Below are positions 1 through 6,867 of a stretch of 31,588 nucleotides of DNA, piece after piece. The stretch lies in NCBI GenBank assembly GCA_900543415.1, contig UQRE01000030.1:1-31588 (forward strand), in the 5' to 3' direction. Both the position numbers and the translations under genes were made by a program. The notes beneath the pieces were generated by a model that saw only the letters and a program-made list of their open reading frames with translations, was not told the origin of the DNA and did not search any database. Position 1 is the stretch's first letter, and every line of letters begins with the position of its first letter. Source of the DNA: an uncultured Dorea sp. (GTDB lineage: Bacteria > Bacillota > Clostridia > Lachnospirales > Lachnospiraceae).

Positions 1-2
1 TT

Positions 3-494
3 TTGAGATTTCGTAAACCTAAGACCACAATAAAAAAATATACCTATCAGTGCTGGAATAGTATTGATACTGTTGCGTATCATGTTACAATAGTAGTATT
101 TTGGGTATCTGGCATTTTTAAGTTTATGGAATCTGGGAATGAGTTAAAAGATGAGATTATTGATTCATTGAAAGATTTGACTGTGGCGATAGTGATTATT
201 CCGCTGTGGTATGGAATTAGTGGAAACTTAGAATTTGACATCGAGGAAATGCTAATTGTAGTAGGACATTATATTATATTGCTTGGTATTGTGTATGCCA
301 CTAAGCAAAGTGTAAAGTCAATAGGTTCCTTTTCTTATTTCACGCATACAATTATACCCGTAATTTTTATCATTCTGTTTTATTTAGGTGTGCCTGAAAG
401 TTATGCAATTATTATTTCTTTATTACTTCCGGAGATTATCAATTTCCATTATTTCAGGATGAGAATTAAGGAGAAAAGTATTAAATCGGCATAG
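3..494 (+). CDS. Multi-pass membrane protein of unknown function, first gene of the cargo operon
   Basis: The gene is not recognised. The 163 residues contain four or five hydrophobic segments, at about residues 22-41, 58-74, 82-99, 112-131 and 133-147, a basic N-terminus and a basic C-terminal tail (FRMRIKEKSIKSA), so it should be an inner-membrane protein with little soluble mass. The TTG at base 3 is only the first start seen; the frame may continue upstream of the window. It lies 19 bp before the next gene and is as AT-rich as the following three genes, which suggests one operon. In defence and toxin systems small multi-pass proteins of this kind often act as membrane effectors, but nothing in this sequence proves that. 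Confidence 0.55.
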   Translation: MRFRKPKTTIKKYTYQCWNSIDTVAYHVTIVVFWVSGIFKFMESGNELKDEIIDSLKDLTVAIVIIPLWYGISGNLEFDIEEMLIVVGHYIILLGIVYATKQSVKSIGSFSYFTHTIIPVIFIILFYLGVPESYAIIISLLLPEIINFHYFRMRIKEKSIKSA

Positions 495-513
495 TGAATG
501 AAGATAATAGAGA

Positions 514-1029
514 ATGGTTTTTATGGAAGATTGTGGAAGTGTGGATTTAAAGAAAGTAAAAGTGACTGTCGACCAAGTGAAAAATTTTTATGAAAATAAA
601 ATTAATGACAGGTGTACGTTGACAGAAAAACTTATTAAAGCAGGATACCAACAAGAAAGTGGAGGATATATCGCATATGCACTTGAATGTGGTGAAGAGG
701 TGTTTTATAAAAATGCAAAACCAAGTCAAGGGTGGCATTTGATAGATTCATATTGTAAAAGAACTCAACCAAAGACAGTTTTTTCAAAAAGAATTAAATG
801 TGGAGAACTATTATTTTGGATGGCAGAGGTTGGAAAGTGTGTTCCATACGATGAATTAGAAATATTGGTTAATACAATAATAGCAAGTAGAACTCCGGTA
901 AAAAGAAGAAATGAGATGAAACCGCCAGTCCGTTATAATAGACGAAAGTGGAATAAAGAGATTCAAAGACTTTGTTTTGATGAAATTGTAAAGAGCGTAG
1001 ATGCATATTATAGAGGGGTGACAAAGTAG
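514..1029 (+). CDS. Uncharacterised 171-aa cargo protein
   Basis: No family is recognised. The protein is soluble in character, has no signal peptide or membrane segment, and carries scattered cysteines without a CxxC pair. The middle (about residues 90-125) contains the segment GELLFWMAEVGKC followed by a predicted helix, and the C-terminal third is strongly basic with an NRRKWNKEIQRLCFDEIV stretch, compatible with binding nucleic acid or a partner protein. The start is either ATG 514 or ATG 523; neither has a strong ribosome site. It sits between a membrane protein and a nuclease-like gene with gaps under 30 bp on both sides, so it is probably cotranscribed with them. Function remains open. 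Confidence 0.6.
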   Translation: MVFMEDCGSVDLKKVKVTVDQVKNFYENKINDRCTLTEKLIKAGYQQESGGYIAYALECGEEVFYKNAKPSQGWHLIDSYCKRTQPKTVFSKRIKCGELLFWMAEVGKCVPYDELEILVNTIIASRTPVKRRNEMKPPVRYNRRKWNKEIQRLCFDEIVKSVDAYYRGVTK

Positions 1030-1058
1030 TAGAGAAGTAGAGAGAGGTGTCGCTAGAA

Positions 1059-2342
1059 ATGTATTGGATAATGAAAATAATGTTTGGCAAGAGTCGTTCT
1101 TCAAAATATGAAGAAATAAAAAAACTTGCTCAAAGTCTTCCGAATTATTCAGATGAGAATGGTATTACAGTTTGTGGGGCGAAATCAATTCGAGAATACA
1201 TTATTTACTATAGAGAACTTGAAAGTTTGATGCAGTCGGTAGAAAAATGGAAATCCAGTCAAATATTTCTGTATGATGTAGAATACAAGCGCTTACCTGA
1301 TTTTTGGAATTTTAGAGAGCGTGTAATAAAAGAAGCTGGAAAATATGCACCGATTCTCAAAAGTAGTTCAATTGGATGGGATTCTGTAACTATGGAAGAA
1401 TTACCTTATCCAATAGTGTATTATCCTGGAGGTTATGGTGCGTTTTTTGCTTTTTCTGAAGATATTGATAAAGATATATACTTTTGTGAATGTGAAAGAG
1501 AAGCAATCAAAAATTATATTGAATTAAGAAAGAAGTCACCTCTGAAGAATTATTCTGGTCCAAAGACATATCCTCTTGGGGCTGACTATTTTCCAAAGTT
1601 TGTTGCAGAAAGGTCTAGAGAGAATCCAGAGAATCCGTTAGAGCTATTTGAATTCAAGGCGAAACTTTGCTATAGGTGCAATCATAAAATTCCACGTTTG
1701 GCTTATTGCCATGAGATGTATTCAGGCGGTAGTAAGTTTAAATTGACTTATGGTTGGTACATAAATCAAGAATATTTTAAGTGTGGTATTGATCCATATC
1801 AGGGTGATAATATTTTGATAGATAAATGTCCGCCAGAAATAATTGATTGTATCACTAGATGCAATTCTCTGAAAGAACGTTTGAACGATGAGTTAGATAA
1901 TCAGGATATAGAAGAAGAACTTCGTATGTATGATAAAGAACTTCATAATTCGATTGAAAATCTGGCAAGAGAGAGTCTGGGATTTAAAAAAATTGGAGAA
2001 ACGTGGGTGAGCGAGACAATTCTATTTAATATTATAAAGGGTTTGTATCCTCATTCTAAGGTTATTAAACATTATCGTCCAAAATGGCTACATGGATTAG
2101 AATTAGACATTTTTTTGCCAGAACACAATCTTGCATTTGAATATCAAGGAATCCAACATTTTGTACCAGTTGAGCATTGGGGTGGGGAGAAACAATTAAA
2201 GAAGCAACAGGAACATGATAAAAAGAAGAAAGAACTATGTGATAAAAAAGGTGTTACACTTATTTGTATAAATTATGATGAAAGTTTAACAACTGATTTT
2301 GTTAAGGCGAAAATCACTTTGAATTATAATTGTAAAAAATGA
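1059..2342 (+). CDS. Cys-rich protein with C-terminal PD-(D/E)XK-like nuclease domain
   Basis: A protein of about 427 residues. The C-terminal 120 residues have the layout of small restriction-endonuclease-fold domains (VSR/DUF559/DUF2726 type): an early acidic residue in WVSETILFNII, then GLELDIFLPEHNLAFEYQG with the catalytic-type D and E, IQHF directly after, a long Lys/Gln-rich helix, and a final strand VTLICINYDE. The middle holds Cys residues (LCYRC, then AYC, FKCG, DKCP) that may bind zinc. The N-terminal 200 residues are unrecognised. ATG 1059 is chosen because a GAGAGAGG ribosome site ends 12 bases upstream; GTG 1047 overlaps that site. The nuclease fold is inferred from motif pattern; DNA or RNA as substrate cannot be told. 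Confidence 0.68.
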   Translation: MYWIMKIMFGKSRSSKYEEIKKLAQSLPNYSDENGITVCGAKSIREYIIYYRELESLMQSVEKWKSSQIFLYDVEYKRLPDFWNFRERVIKEAGKYAPILKSSSIGWDSVTMEELPYPIVYYPGGYGAFFAFSEDIDKDIYFCECEREAIKNYIELRKKSPLKNYSGPKTYPLGADYFPKFVAERSRENPENPLELFEFKAKLCYRCNHKIPRLAYCHEMYSGGSKFKLTYGWYINQEYFKCGIDPYQGDNILIDKCPPEIIDCITRCNSLKERLNDELDNQDIEEELRMYDKELHNSIENLARESLGFKKIGETWVSETILFNIIKGLYPHSKVIKHYRPKWLHGLELDIFLPEHNLAFEYQGIQHFVPVEHWGGEKQLKKQQEHDKKKKELCDKKGVTLICINYDESLTTDFVKAKITLNYNCKK

Positions 2343-2361
2343 TGATGCAGAGGGAGAAAAT

Positions 2362-3111
2362 ATGAATAGGAATTCATTAATTCAACAAGTTCAAAATTGG
2401 GAAAAAGAATATAAAAATTTTATGGATATTCATGAGTTTCCACCATATGGGCTAGAAGCTAAAAAAGCATCGCTATATTTGGCAGATGCTCAAGGCTTTG
2501 ATTCAGTTGCAGCAACATCGTATCAACCTAAAACAAAGGAACATAGCTTGCTAATAAGTACCAATTTGCCAATGGAAAAGTATGTGTTATTTCATGAATT
2601 TACACATATGATCGATTCTGAGATGTATGCGAATGGTGATAGTGTGAGATATGCAGGAATTTCAGGTTTTACAGAGTATCATGCTTCGCAAGTGGAACTG
2701 TTACAATTACTCGGTGCGGATAGAATAAACGAAAAAATATCTTTTTCGATGAATACAATCATTATTACTATAGCGGGAGAAAAAAGTGTATATCAGTATG
2801 TAAAAGAAAAACAACAACATGCTATAGAGCTTTTTAGTAGAATGGATTTTCCGGCTGATTTGAATACTTTAAAATCAGCTTTTGGCGTCCTTTATAACTA
2901 TTATGGACTTCGTTCAATATGTGAAATGTATGCAGTAGATTATATAGAAGAGATAGATAATGAAGCCTTTCTTAAATTTATCCCTACCCAGCAATTTGTT
3001 GTAATGAATAAGTTAATGCATGGATACTTCAGTAAAGAACAAATTGAATTATGCATGAAAGTATATTTGGGAACAATTTTTCCTTTGATTAGAGAATATA
3101 ATTTGGCATAG
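2362..3111 (+). CDS. HExxH zinc metallopeptidase-like protein (ImmA/IrrE-like)
   Basis: A 249-residue soluble protein with a clear zinc-peptidase signature HEFTHMID (residues 78-85) and a downstream glutamate in FTEYHASQVELL (E105), the spacing expected for the third metal ligand in ImmA/IrrE-type gluzincins. No signal peptide, so it acts in the cytoplasm. It starts 19 bp after the nuclease gene, with a good GAGGGAG ribosome site, and is the last gene before a terminator. ImmA-type peptidases usually cleave a repressor and so switch on phage or ICE genes; no DNA-binding domain is fused here and no XRE gene adjoins it, so the target is unknown. It may alternatively be the effector or regulator of the operon. 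Confidence 0.75.
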   Translation: MNRNSLIQQVQNWEKEYKNFMDIHEFPPYGLEAKKASLYLADAQGFDSVAATSYQPKTKEHSLLISTNLPMEKYVLFHEFTHMIDSEMYANGDSVRYAGISGFTEYHASQVELLQLLGADRINEKISFSMNTIIITIAGEKSVYQYVKEKQQHAIELFSRMDFPADLNTLKSAFGVLYNYYGLRSICEMYAVDYIEEIDNEAFLKFIPTQQFVVMNKLMHGYFSKEQIELCMKVYLGTIFPLIREYNLA

Positions 3112-3134
3112 ATATAGCTATCCATGATTACATA

Positions 3135-3168
3135 ACAGTCTTATATTTCGGTATAGGGCTGTTTTTTT
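3135..3168 (+). terminator. Rho-independent terminator after the cargo operon
   Basis: ACAGTCTTATA pairs with TATAGGGCTGT (G-U pairs included) around a TTTCGG loop and is followed by a run of T. It closes the four-gene operon and isolates it from topB, whose ribosome site lies 15 bp further on, leaving no room for a promoter in between. Confidence 0.75.
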
Positions 3169-3194
3169 ATGCCAAAAAGAAAGGAGACAAGAGC

Positions 3195-4793
3195 ATGAAA
3201 TTAGTTTTAGCAGAAAAACCGTCTGTTGCTCAGAGTATTGCCAAAGTATTAGGAGTGAATGAACGCTTCGATGGGTACTTGGAGGGTAACGGATATGTTA
3301 TCAGTTGGTGTGTGGGTCACTTGGTGGAACTCTTCGAGCCAGAGGGTTACGACGAGAAGTATTCCAAATGGAATTATAATGATTTGCCTATTGTGCCGGA
3401 TGAGTGGAAATATCAGGTATCCGCAGGAACCAGAAAGCAGTTCGGTGTACTCCGACAGCTTATGAAACGTGATGATGTAGAAAGTCTTGTGTGTGCAACA
3501 GACGCAGGGCGAGAGGGGGAACTGATTTTTCGTCTGGTATATCATCAGTGCCGTTGTAAAAAGCCATTTGAAAGGCTTTGGATTTCTTCTATGGAAGATT
3601 CCGCTATCAGAGAGGGATTTGCCAATCTGAAATCATCAACAGAATACGATGCTTTGTATGAAGCTGCATTAAGTCGAGAGCGAGCCGATTGGATTGTCGG
3701 TATCAATGCTACTCGACTTTTTTCTGTTTTATACGGTCAGACATTGAATGTTGGTCGAGTAATGACACCGACTCTTGGTATGGCAGTTATGAGAGAAGCT
3801 GCGATTTCTGCTTTCAGATCAGAGCCGTTTTACACAGTACAGCTTGGATTTCCTGAGTTTGTAGCTGCAAGCGAAAGACTGAAGGAAAAGAAACTTGCTG
3901 AAGAACTGGTGAAGAAATGTAGAGACAGTTCTAAGACAGTTGTTACAAAGATTGAACAGAAGGACAAGACAGAAAAGGCTCCGGCACTCTATGATCTGAC
4001 AAGTCTTCAGAGGGATGCCAACAGGGTTCTGGGATTCACGGCACAGCAGACTTTAGATTACACACAGAACCTTTATGAGAAGAAGTTGGTAACGTACCCT
4101 CGTACTGACAGCCGTTATCTGACAGAGGATATGGCGGGGGGATTACCTGAGCTTGTGTCCAGAGTGGCACAGGCATTTGAGAAAAAGGGAGCTTTTGATG
4201 TAAATGCAGCACAGGTAATCAATAACAAAAAGGTTTCTGATCATCATGCCATTATTCCAACGCAGAGTATGGCAAATGCAGATTTGCAGGAACTACCTGC
4301 AGGAGAACGTGCTGTGTTGCAGCTTATCGCAGTAAGACTTCTGGTTGCGGTAAGCAAAGCACATAGCTATGCAGAGACAACGATGGAACTGACCTGTTCT
4401 TCAGGAACTGAACAGTCTGAAAGCGGATGTAGGAGAACGTCCGAAGTTGCCAACAAAATCCAGAGAGGAAATAAGATGAGCCGTTCAACCTTAACGCTGG
4501 CAGAGCAGGAGACAATTATAAATTGGGACAACGAACTGGATACTGCCAGTATTTATACGCATGATCCGAGACTTATTGGCAAATTGAAAGCATTAGCGGA
4601 GAAATATCCTGATTCATTTAAGCTGATACGTCGAGGTCCGCAAAAGGCGGTTACCTATCAAGTGCCAAAAAAGAATATTAGTGTGCGTTCGCCTTACAAC
4701 GAAGAACGCAGGAAAAGGCAATCACAGGAAGCGAAAGTAAATGGATTACAGGACTATTTAAACAATGTGGAGGTAGAAGATGTCACAGAATAA
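3195..4793 (+). CDS. topB: Topoisomerase III, C-terminally truncated and fused in frame to downstream ICE sequence
   Basis: Residues 1 to about 401 are a type IA topoisomerase: TOPRIM start MKLVLAEKPSVAQSIAKVLG, acidic motif TDAGREGE (102-109), and the active-site tyrosine in TYPRTDSRYL (Y301). ICE-borne TopB proteins are usually near 700 residues; here homology stops after YAETTMELTC (codon 401). The frame then runs through about 26 unrelated residues into the whole of a separate small gene that starts at ATG 4476, giving an apparent 532-aa fusion. The likely cause is an internal deletion near 4393-4402 that removed the topB 3' end and following genes. The start has a good AAGGAG site. The catalytic core is present, but the missing C-terminal domains make normal activity doubtful. 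Confidence 0.8.
   Translation: MKLVLAEKPSVAQSIAKVLGVNERFDGYLEGNGYVISWCVGHLVELFEPEGYDEKYSKWNYNDLPIVPDEWKYQVSAGTRKQFGVLRQLMKRDDVESLVCATDAGREGELIFRLVYHQCRCKKPFERLWISSMEDSAIREGFANLKSSTEYDALYEAALSRERADWIVGINATRLFSVLYGQTLNVGRVMTPTLGMAVMREAAISAFRSEPFYTVQLGFPEFVAASERLKEKKLAEELVKKCRDSSKTVVTKIEQKDKTEKAPALYDLTSLQRDANRVLGFTAQQTLDYTQNLYEKKLVTYPRTDSRYLTEDMAGGLPELVSRVAQAFEKKGAFDVNAAQVINNKKVSDHHAIIPTQSMANADLQELPAGERAVLQLIAVRLLVAVSKAHSYAETTMELTCSSGTEQSESGCRRTSEVANKIQRGNKMSRSTLTLAEQETIINWDNELDTASIYTHDPRLIGKLKALAEKYPDSFKLIRRGPQKAVTYQVPKKNISVRSPYNEERRKRQSQEAKVNGLQDYLNNVEVEDVTE
4393..4479 (+). pseudogene. Last ~25 codons of a deleted gene downstream of topB
   Basis: In the frame one base on from topB, translation from about 4402 reads QELNSLKADVGERPKLPTKS and five more residues, then TGA at 4477-4479. 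That stop overlaps the ATG of the next small gene as ATGA, the usual arrangement of coupled genes, so this looks like the true 3' end of a lost upstream neighbour rather than chance. The frame is closed by a stop at 4390-4392, which places the deletion joint between about 4393 and 4402. The parent is probably a helical, charged protein such as the large helicase/methylase of these ICEs; that identity is a guess. Confidence 0.45.
4476..4793 (+). CDS. Small conserved ICE protein (105 aa)
   Basis: ATG 4476 is preceded by a good GAGAGGAA ribosome site, so this is a gene of its own although it is in frame with the truncated topB. The protein begins MSRSTLTLAEQETIINW and continues DTASIYTHDPRLIGKLKALA, then a Lys/Arg-rich middle and a C-terminal RRKRQSQEAK stretch. 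I know this pattern as a recurrent short protein of Tn1549-like elements, found among the mobilisation genes, without an assigned function; it is not checked here. It overlaps the following gene by 14 bases, implying translational coupling. Confidence 0.6.
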   Translation: MSRSTLTLAEQETIINWDNELDTASIYTHDPRLIGKLKALAEKYPDSFKLIRRGPQKAVTYQVPKKNISVRSPYNEERRKRQSQEAKVNGLQDYLNNVEVEDVTE

Positions 4794-5340
4794 GATTGAA
4801 AAATGGGATGAAATCAATGGCAGAACTGTTTATAATCTGAAGCAGATGACAAAGACACTTTTGTTTTTGCGAGATCATAACGTCGAGAGTATTGAAGAAT
4901 TAAGAGAAAAGGCAAATGCTTCGGTGGATCGTTTGTCAACTTTGTCGGACAATATCAAATCTGCTGAAACACGAATTGCAGAGCTTGTTGTTTTGAAAAA
5001 GCATATCATCAATTATTCAAAGACTAGGGAGGTATATGTCGAGTATCGTAAATCAGGGTACAGTAAAAAATTCTTTGAAGCTCATCGTGAAGAGATTATA
5101 ATTCATAAAGCTGTGAAGCAGGCATTTGATGAACTTGGATTGAAAAAGATTTCCCGTGTGAAGGAACTGAATGAGGAATATTACAAACTGATGGCTGAGA
5201 AGAAAAAGTTATCTTCCGAGTATTATGAAGCAAGAGCTGCCATGCAGGAATTGTTAAAAGCTCAGAAGAATGTTGAGATGTTTTTGGATGCAGAACAGAA
5301 ACAGGAAGAGAAGGAAAAACAGAAAGAACAAGATAGATAA
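4780..5340 (+). CDS. C-terminal part of an ICE relaxase, N-terminal nuclease missing
   Basis: The 186 residues from VYNLKQMTKTLLFLRDHNV onward match, as I recall it, the helical C-terminal region of Tn1549-type relaxases, including LKKHIINYSKTREVYVEYRK and SGYSKKFFEAHREEI, followed by a charged coiled coil ending in KQEEKEKQKEQDR. No relaxase catalytic features (active tyrosine, His triad) are present, and such proteins are normally 450-600 residues. The ATG at 4780 has a good GGAGG site and overlaps the previous gene by 14 bases. The first ten residues look unrelated, so a second deletion may have removed mobC and the relaxase N-terminus and put the remainder under a new start. It could also be a genuine stand-alone accessory protein. 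Confidence 0.62.
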   Translation: MSQNKIEKWDEINGRTVYNLKQMTKTLLFLRDHNVESIEELREKANASVDRLSTLSDNIKSAETRIAELVVLKKHIINYSKTREVYVEYRKSGYSKKFFEAHREEIIIHKAVKQAFDELGLKKISRVKELNEEYYKLMAEKKKLSSEYYEARAAMQELLKAQKNVEMFLDAEQKQEEKEKQKEQDR

Positions 5341-5346
5341 TTTGTG

Positions 5347-5387
5347 GGGTGGGACACTATAACAGTGTTCTGCCCGTTCTTTTTTTG
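5347..5387 (+). terminator. Rho-independent terminator after the relaxase remnant
   Basis: A 12-bp stem (GGGTGGGACACT with AGTGTTCTGCCC, three G-U pairs) with a five-base loop, followed by a T-rich tract. It ends the topB-relaxase transcript and separates it from the xre promoter region. Confidence 0.8.
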
Positions 5388-5396
5388 TATCGAGTC

Positions 5397-5409
5397 GTTC
5401 TAATAGAAC
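5397..5409. promoter_or_regulatory. Candidate operator upstream of xre
   Basis: GTTCTAATAGAAC is a perfect 5-bp inverted repeat with a 3-bp centre, 93 bp before the xre start. The word AGTCGTTCTAA recurs at 5477-5487 just ahead of the xre ribosome site, and a near-identical palindrome followed by the same CTAC lies before the next gene (5906-5916). A TATAAT at 5456-5461 lies between the two xre sites, so a bound repressor could autoregulate. Binding is inferred. Confidence 0.5.
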
Positions 5410-5501
5410 TACATACTCGTCATTCTGGATTCTGTATAACTTTTTCGCCAGAACTTATAATTATTATAGAATGGGTAGTCGTTCTAAAAGGAGGTGTCAC
5501 G

Positions 5502-5819
5502 ATGGATTTAAGCCCCATTGGAAGTAGGATAAAAGCAGCAAGGGAAAACAAGAAAATAACGCAGGAAGAACTGGCTGCATTGCTTGATTTAAGTACGACA
5601 CACATCAGTGTAATTGAACGAGGAGTAAAACCACCAAAGTTAGAAACTTTTATTCGTATTGCAAATCTTTTGGGCGTGTCCGCAGATTATCTTCTGATGG
5701 ATGTTATAGAATATCCTGCTGATGTTGTTGCTGGCGAATTATCAGAATCTATATCAAAATTATCCCTGAAGGAAAAAGAAAAGGCACTCACAATTATTCG
5801 TGTAATGAGCGAAGAGTAG
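5502..5819 (+). CDS. XRE-family transcriptional regulator
   Basis: A 105-residue protein. Residues 6-62 form a classic Cro/C1 helix-turn-helix: IGSRIKAARENKKITQEELA, then LLDLSTTHISVIERGVK and LETFIRIANLLGVSADYLL. The C-terminal 35 residues are a short helix rich in Ser, Lys and Glu, compatible with dimerisation. ATG 5502 has a strong AAAAGGAGGTG site at 5486-5495; the frame upstream of it is only open by chance. It stands between the relaxase remnant and a small ICE gene, each separated by a terminator, as its own transcription unit. Matching palindromes in front of it and of the next gene suggest it represses both itself and that neighbour. Confidence 0.9.
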   Translation: MDLSPIGSRIKAARENKKITQEELAALLDLSTTHISVIERGVKPPKLETFIRIANLLGVSADYLLMDVIEYPADVVAGELSESISKLSLKEKEKALTIIRVMSEE

Positions 5820-5828
5820 TGAATTTGG

Positions 5829-5855
5829 AAGAGTCAAAAAGGCTCTTCTTTTTTT
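5829..5855 (+). terminator. Rho-independent terminator after xre
   Basis: AAGAGTC pairs with GGCTCTT around a five-A loop, followed by CTTTTTTT. It lies 10 bp past the xre stop. Confidence 0.8.
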
Positions 5856-5905
5856 GTATTCGGCACTATTTGACATGGAAATATTATGAAAATGTGATAT
5901 AGTAA

Positions 5906-5916
5906 TTCTTATAGAA
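5906..5916. promoter_or_regulatory. Candidate XRE operator before the 73-aa gene
   Basis: TTCTTATAGAA is an inverted repeat closely matching the GTTCTAATAGAAC site before xre; both are followed by CTAC. It overlaps the region just after a TATAGT (5898-5903), where a bound repressor would block transcription. A TTGACA at 5870-5875 is too far (22 bp) to pair normally with that -10. Confidence 0.5.
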
Positions 5917-5947
5917 CTACAAATAAGTCTAAAAGGATGAGTTAAAA

Positions 5948-6169
5948 ATGACAAAAGAGTTTAAGGAATTACTGAATGCAGTTGCTAAACAGTACAACAC
6001 AACCCCCGAAGAAGTTTACAAAGAAATGCAGATTGCTATTGATTTTGGTTTTGATAATCCTGATCCAGAAGTACAGAAAATTTGGAAGCAGATTCCATTC
6101 AAAGGAGAGAGCCCTACTCCGAAAGATTTGATTCCATATATGGCAGAAATGGTTCGAACACAGAAGTGA
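5948..6169 (+). CDS. Small ICE protein resembling a Spo0A C-terminal-type helical domain
   Basis: A 73-residue soluble protein. The segment AVAKQYNTTPEEVYKEMQIAI recalls the recognition-helix region of the Spo0A C-terminal domain, and I recall similar short proteins in Lachnospiraceae mobile elements annotated that way; it then continues with a Pro-rich tail (NPDPEVQKIWKQIP, PTPKDLIPYM). It has a weak AAAGGA ribosome site about 10 bases ahead. A candidate XRE operator sits immediately upstream, so it is probably controlled by the neighbouring repressor. A DNA-binding role is possible but unproven; the domain is too short to be a response regulator, having no receiver part. Confidence 0.65.
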   Translation: MTKEFKELLNAVAKQYNTTPEEVYKEMQIAIDFGFDNPDPEVQKIWKQIPFKGESPTPKDLIPYMAEMVRTQK

Positions 6170-6217
6170 ACAAACAAGAAAAAACGTTTTTTCTAAACAG
6201 AAAAGGAGAAGGTATTA

Positions 6218-6628
6218 TTGAAGAAAAAAATATTTCTGCTTTGTCTGATAGCTCTGTTATTTTTACAAGGGTGCAGTGAAAAACATACGCCTGCAGAACC
6301 AGATGTTGTCAGCAGCATTTCGACGAACCGAGACCAGTATCTGACGGTAGTTGCCAATCGTGATGAGATTGAAGATAAAGAAGCATTTGCTTGGGAACTG
6401 ATTGAGATGTGCCAGGAAAATTCCTTTCACACGATTAAATTTTCAACGGACAGAGGTTATGCAACTCGTATCCGTATGAGTGTGTATTTATGGAAAGATG
6501 AAATCGAAGGGCATGATGCAGTCATAGAAATTGAGTATGAACCAGGCGAGTTCAATGTGGATTATGATATTGTGAACAATCCCGACAAGTTTGAATTGTA
6601 TGTGGATGGTGAACGAGTTGAAGAATAG
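6218..6628 (+). CDS. Small secreted lipoprotein of the ICE
   Basis: The N-terminus is a lipoprotein signal: MKKKIFLLCLIALLFLQGC with a lipobox LQGC (C19). The remaining 117 residues are acidic and have no recognised domain; they read as a small alpha/beta fold (YLTVVANRDEIEDKEAFAWE, then two or three beta strands ending ELYVDGERVEE). It should be anchored on the outer face of the membrane. The start is TTG 6218, with an AAGGAGAAGG site nearby; no ATG gives the signal peptide. It follows the 73-aa gene by 48 bp and may share its promoter. Small lipoproteins of ICEs have been linked to entry exclusion or mating-pair contacts, but that is only a possibility here. Confidence 0.75.
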   Translation: MKKKIFLLCLIALLFLQGCSEKHTPAEPDVVSSISTNRDQYLTVVANRDEIEDKEAFAWELIEMCQENSFHTIKFSTDRGYATRIRMSVYLWKDEIEGHDAVIEIEYEPGEFNVDYDIVNNPDKFELYVDGERVEE

Positions 6629-6819
6629 CATTCAGAATGAATGCGTAGCCACCACTAACAGTGTGGTGAAATAAGGGGAATTAGGGAGAACCCCAACAAG
6701 CATCTTTGCACAGGGCGGCGCGAGCAGGAATCGGGCAAAGACGTGAACTTGTCCAAGTTTACACTGCTTGATGATTTGTAAAAAGATAAATGAAGAACTT
6801 CATATCTGGTATCTTTTTT
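6627..6819 (+). ncRNA. Candidate structured RNA following the lipoprotein gene
   Basis: There is no credible reading frame between 6629 and 6936. About 190 bases here carry consecutive hairpins: GCATTC/GAATGC at 6627-6643, CACCAC/GTGGTG, GGGG/CCCC, CTTTGC/GCAAAG enclosing a GC-rich core, and AACTT/AAGTT, ending in a T-tailed hairpin. The segment is more GC-rich than its surroundings. It could be a trans-acting or cis-acting ICE RNA, or a remnant of a ribozyme or intron; no group II domain V is seen. No known RNA family is recognised, and transcription is not shown. Confidence 0.35.
6780..6819 (+). terminator. Terminator-like hairpin at the end of the structured segment
   Basis: AAAAAGATA (6780-6788) can pair with TATCTTTTT (6810-6818), with an inner ATGAAG-AA-CTTCAT hairpin. 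The 3' side is a run of six T. It is AT-rich and so weaker than the other terminators here. Confidence 0.5.
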
Positions 6820-6867
6820 GGGTGCTAGCGTAAAATTTTACTCGGAAAAATGAAATAGAAATTAAAA

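Noticed and set aside
5870..5903. TTGACA plus TATAGT as a promoter of the 73-aa gene
   Set aside because: The spacer is 22 bp, too long for a standard sigma-A promoter; only the -10 may be real.
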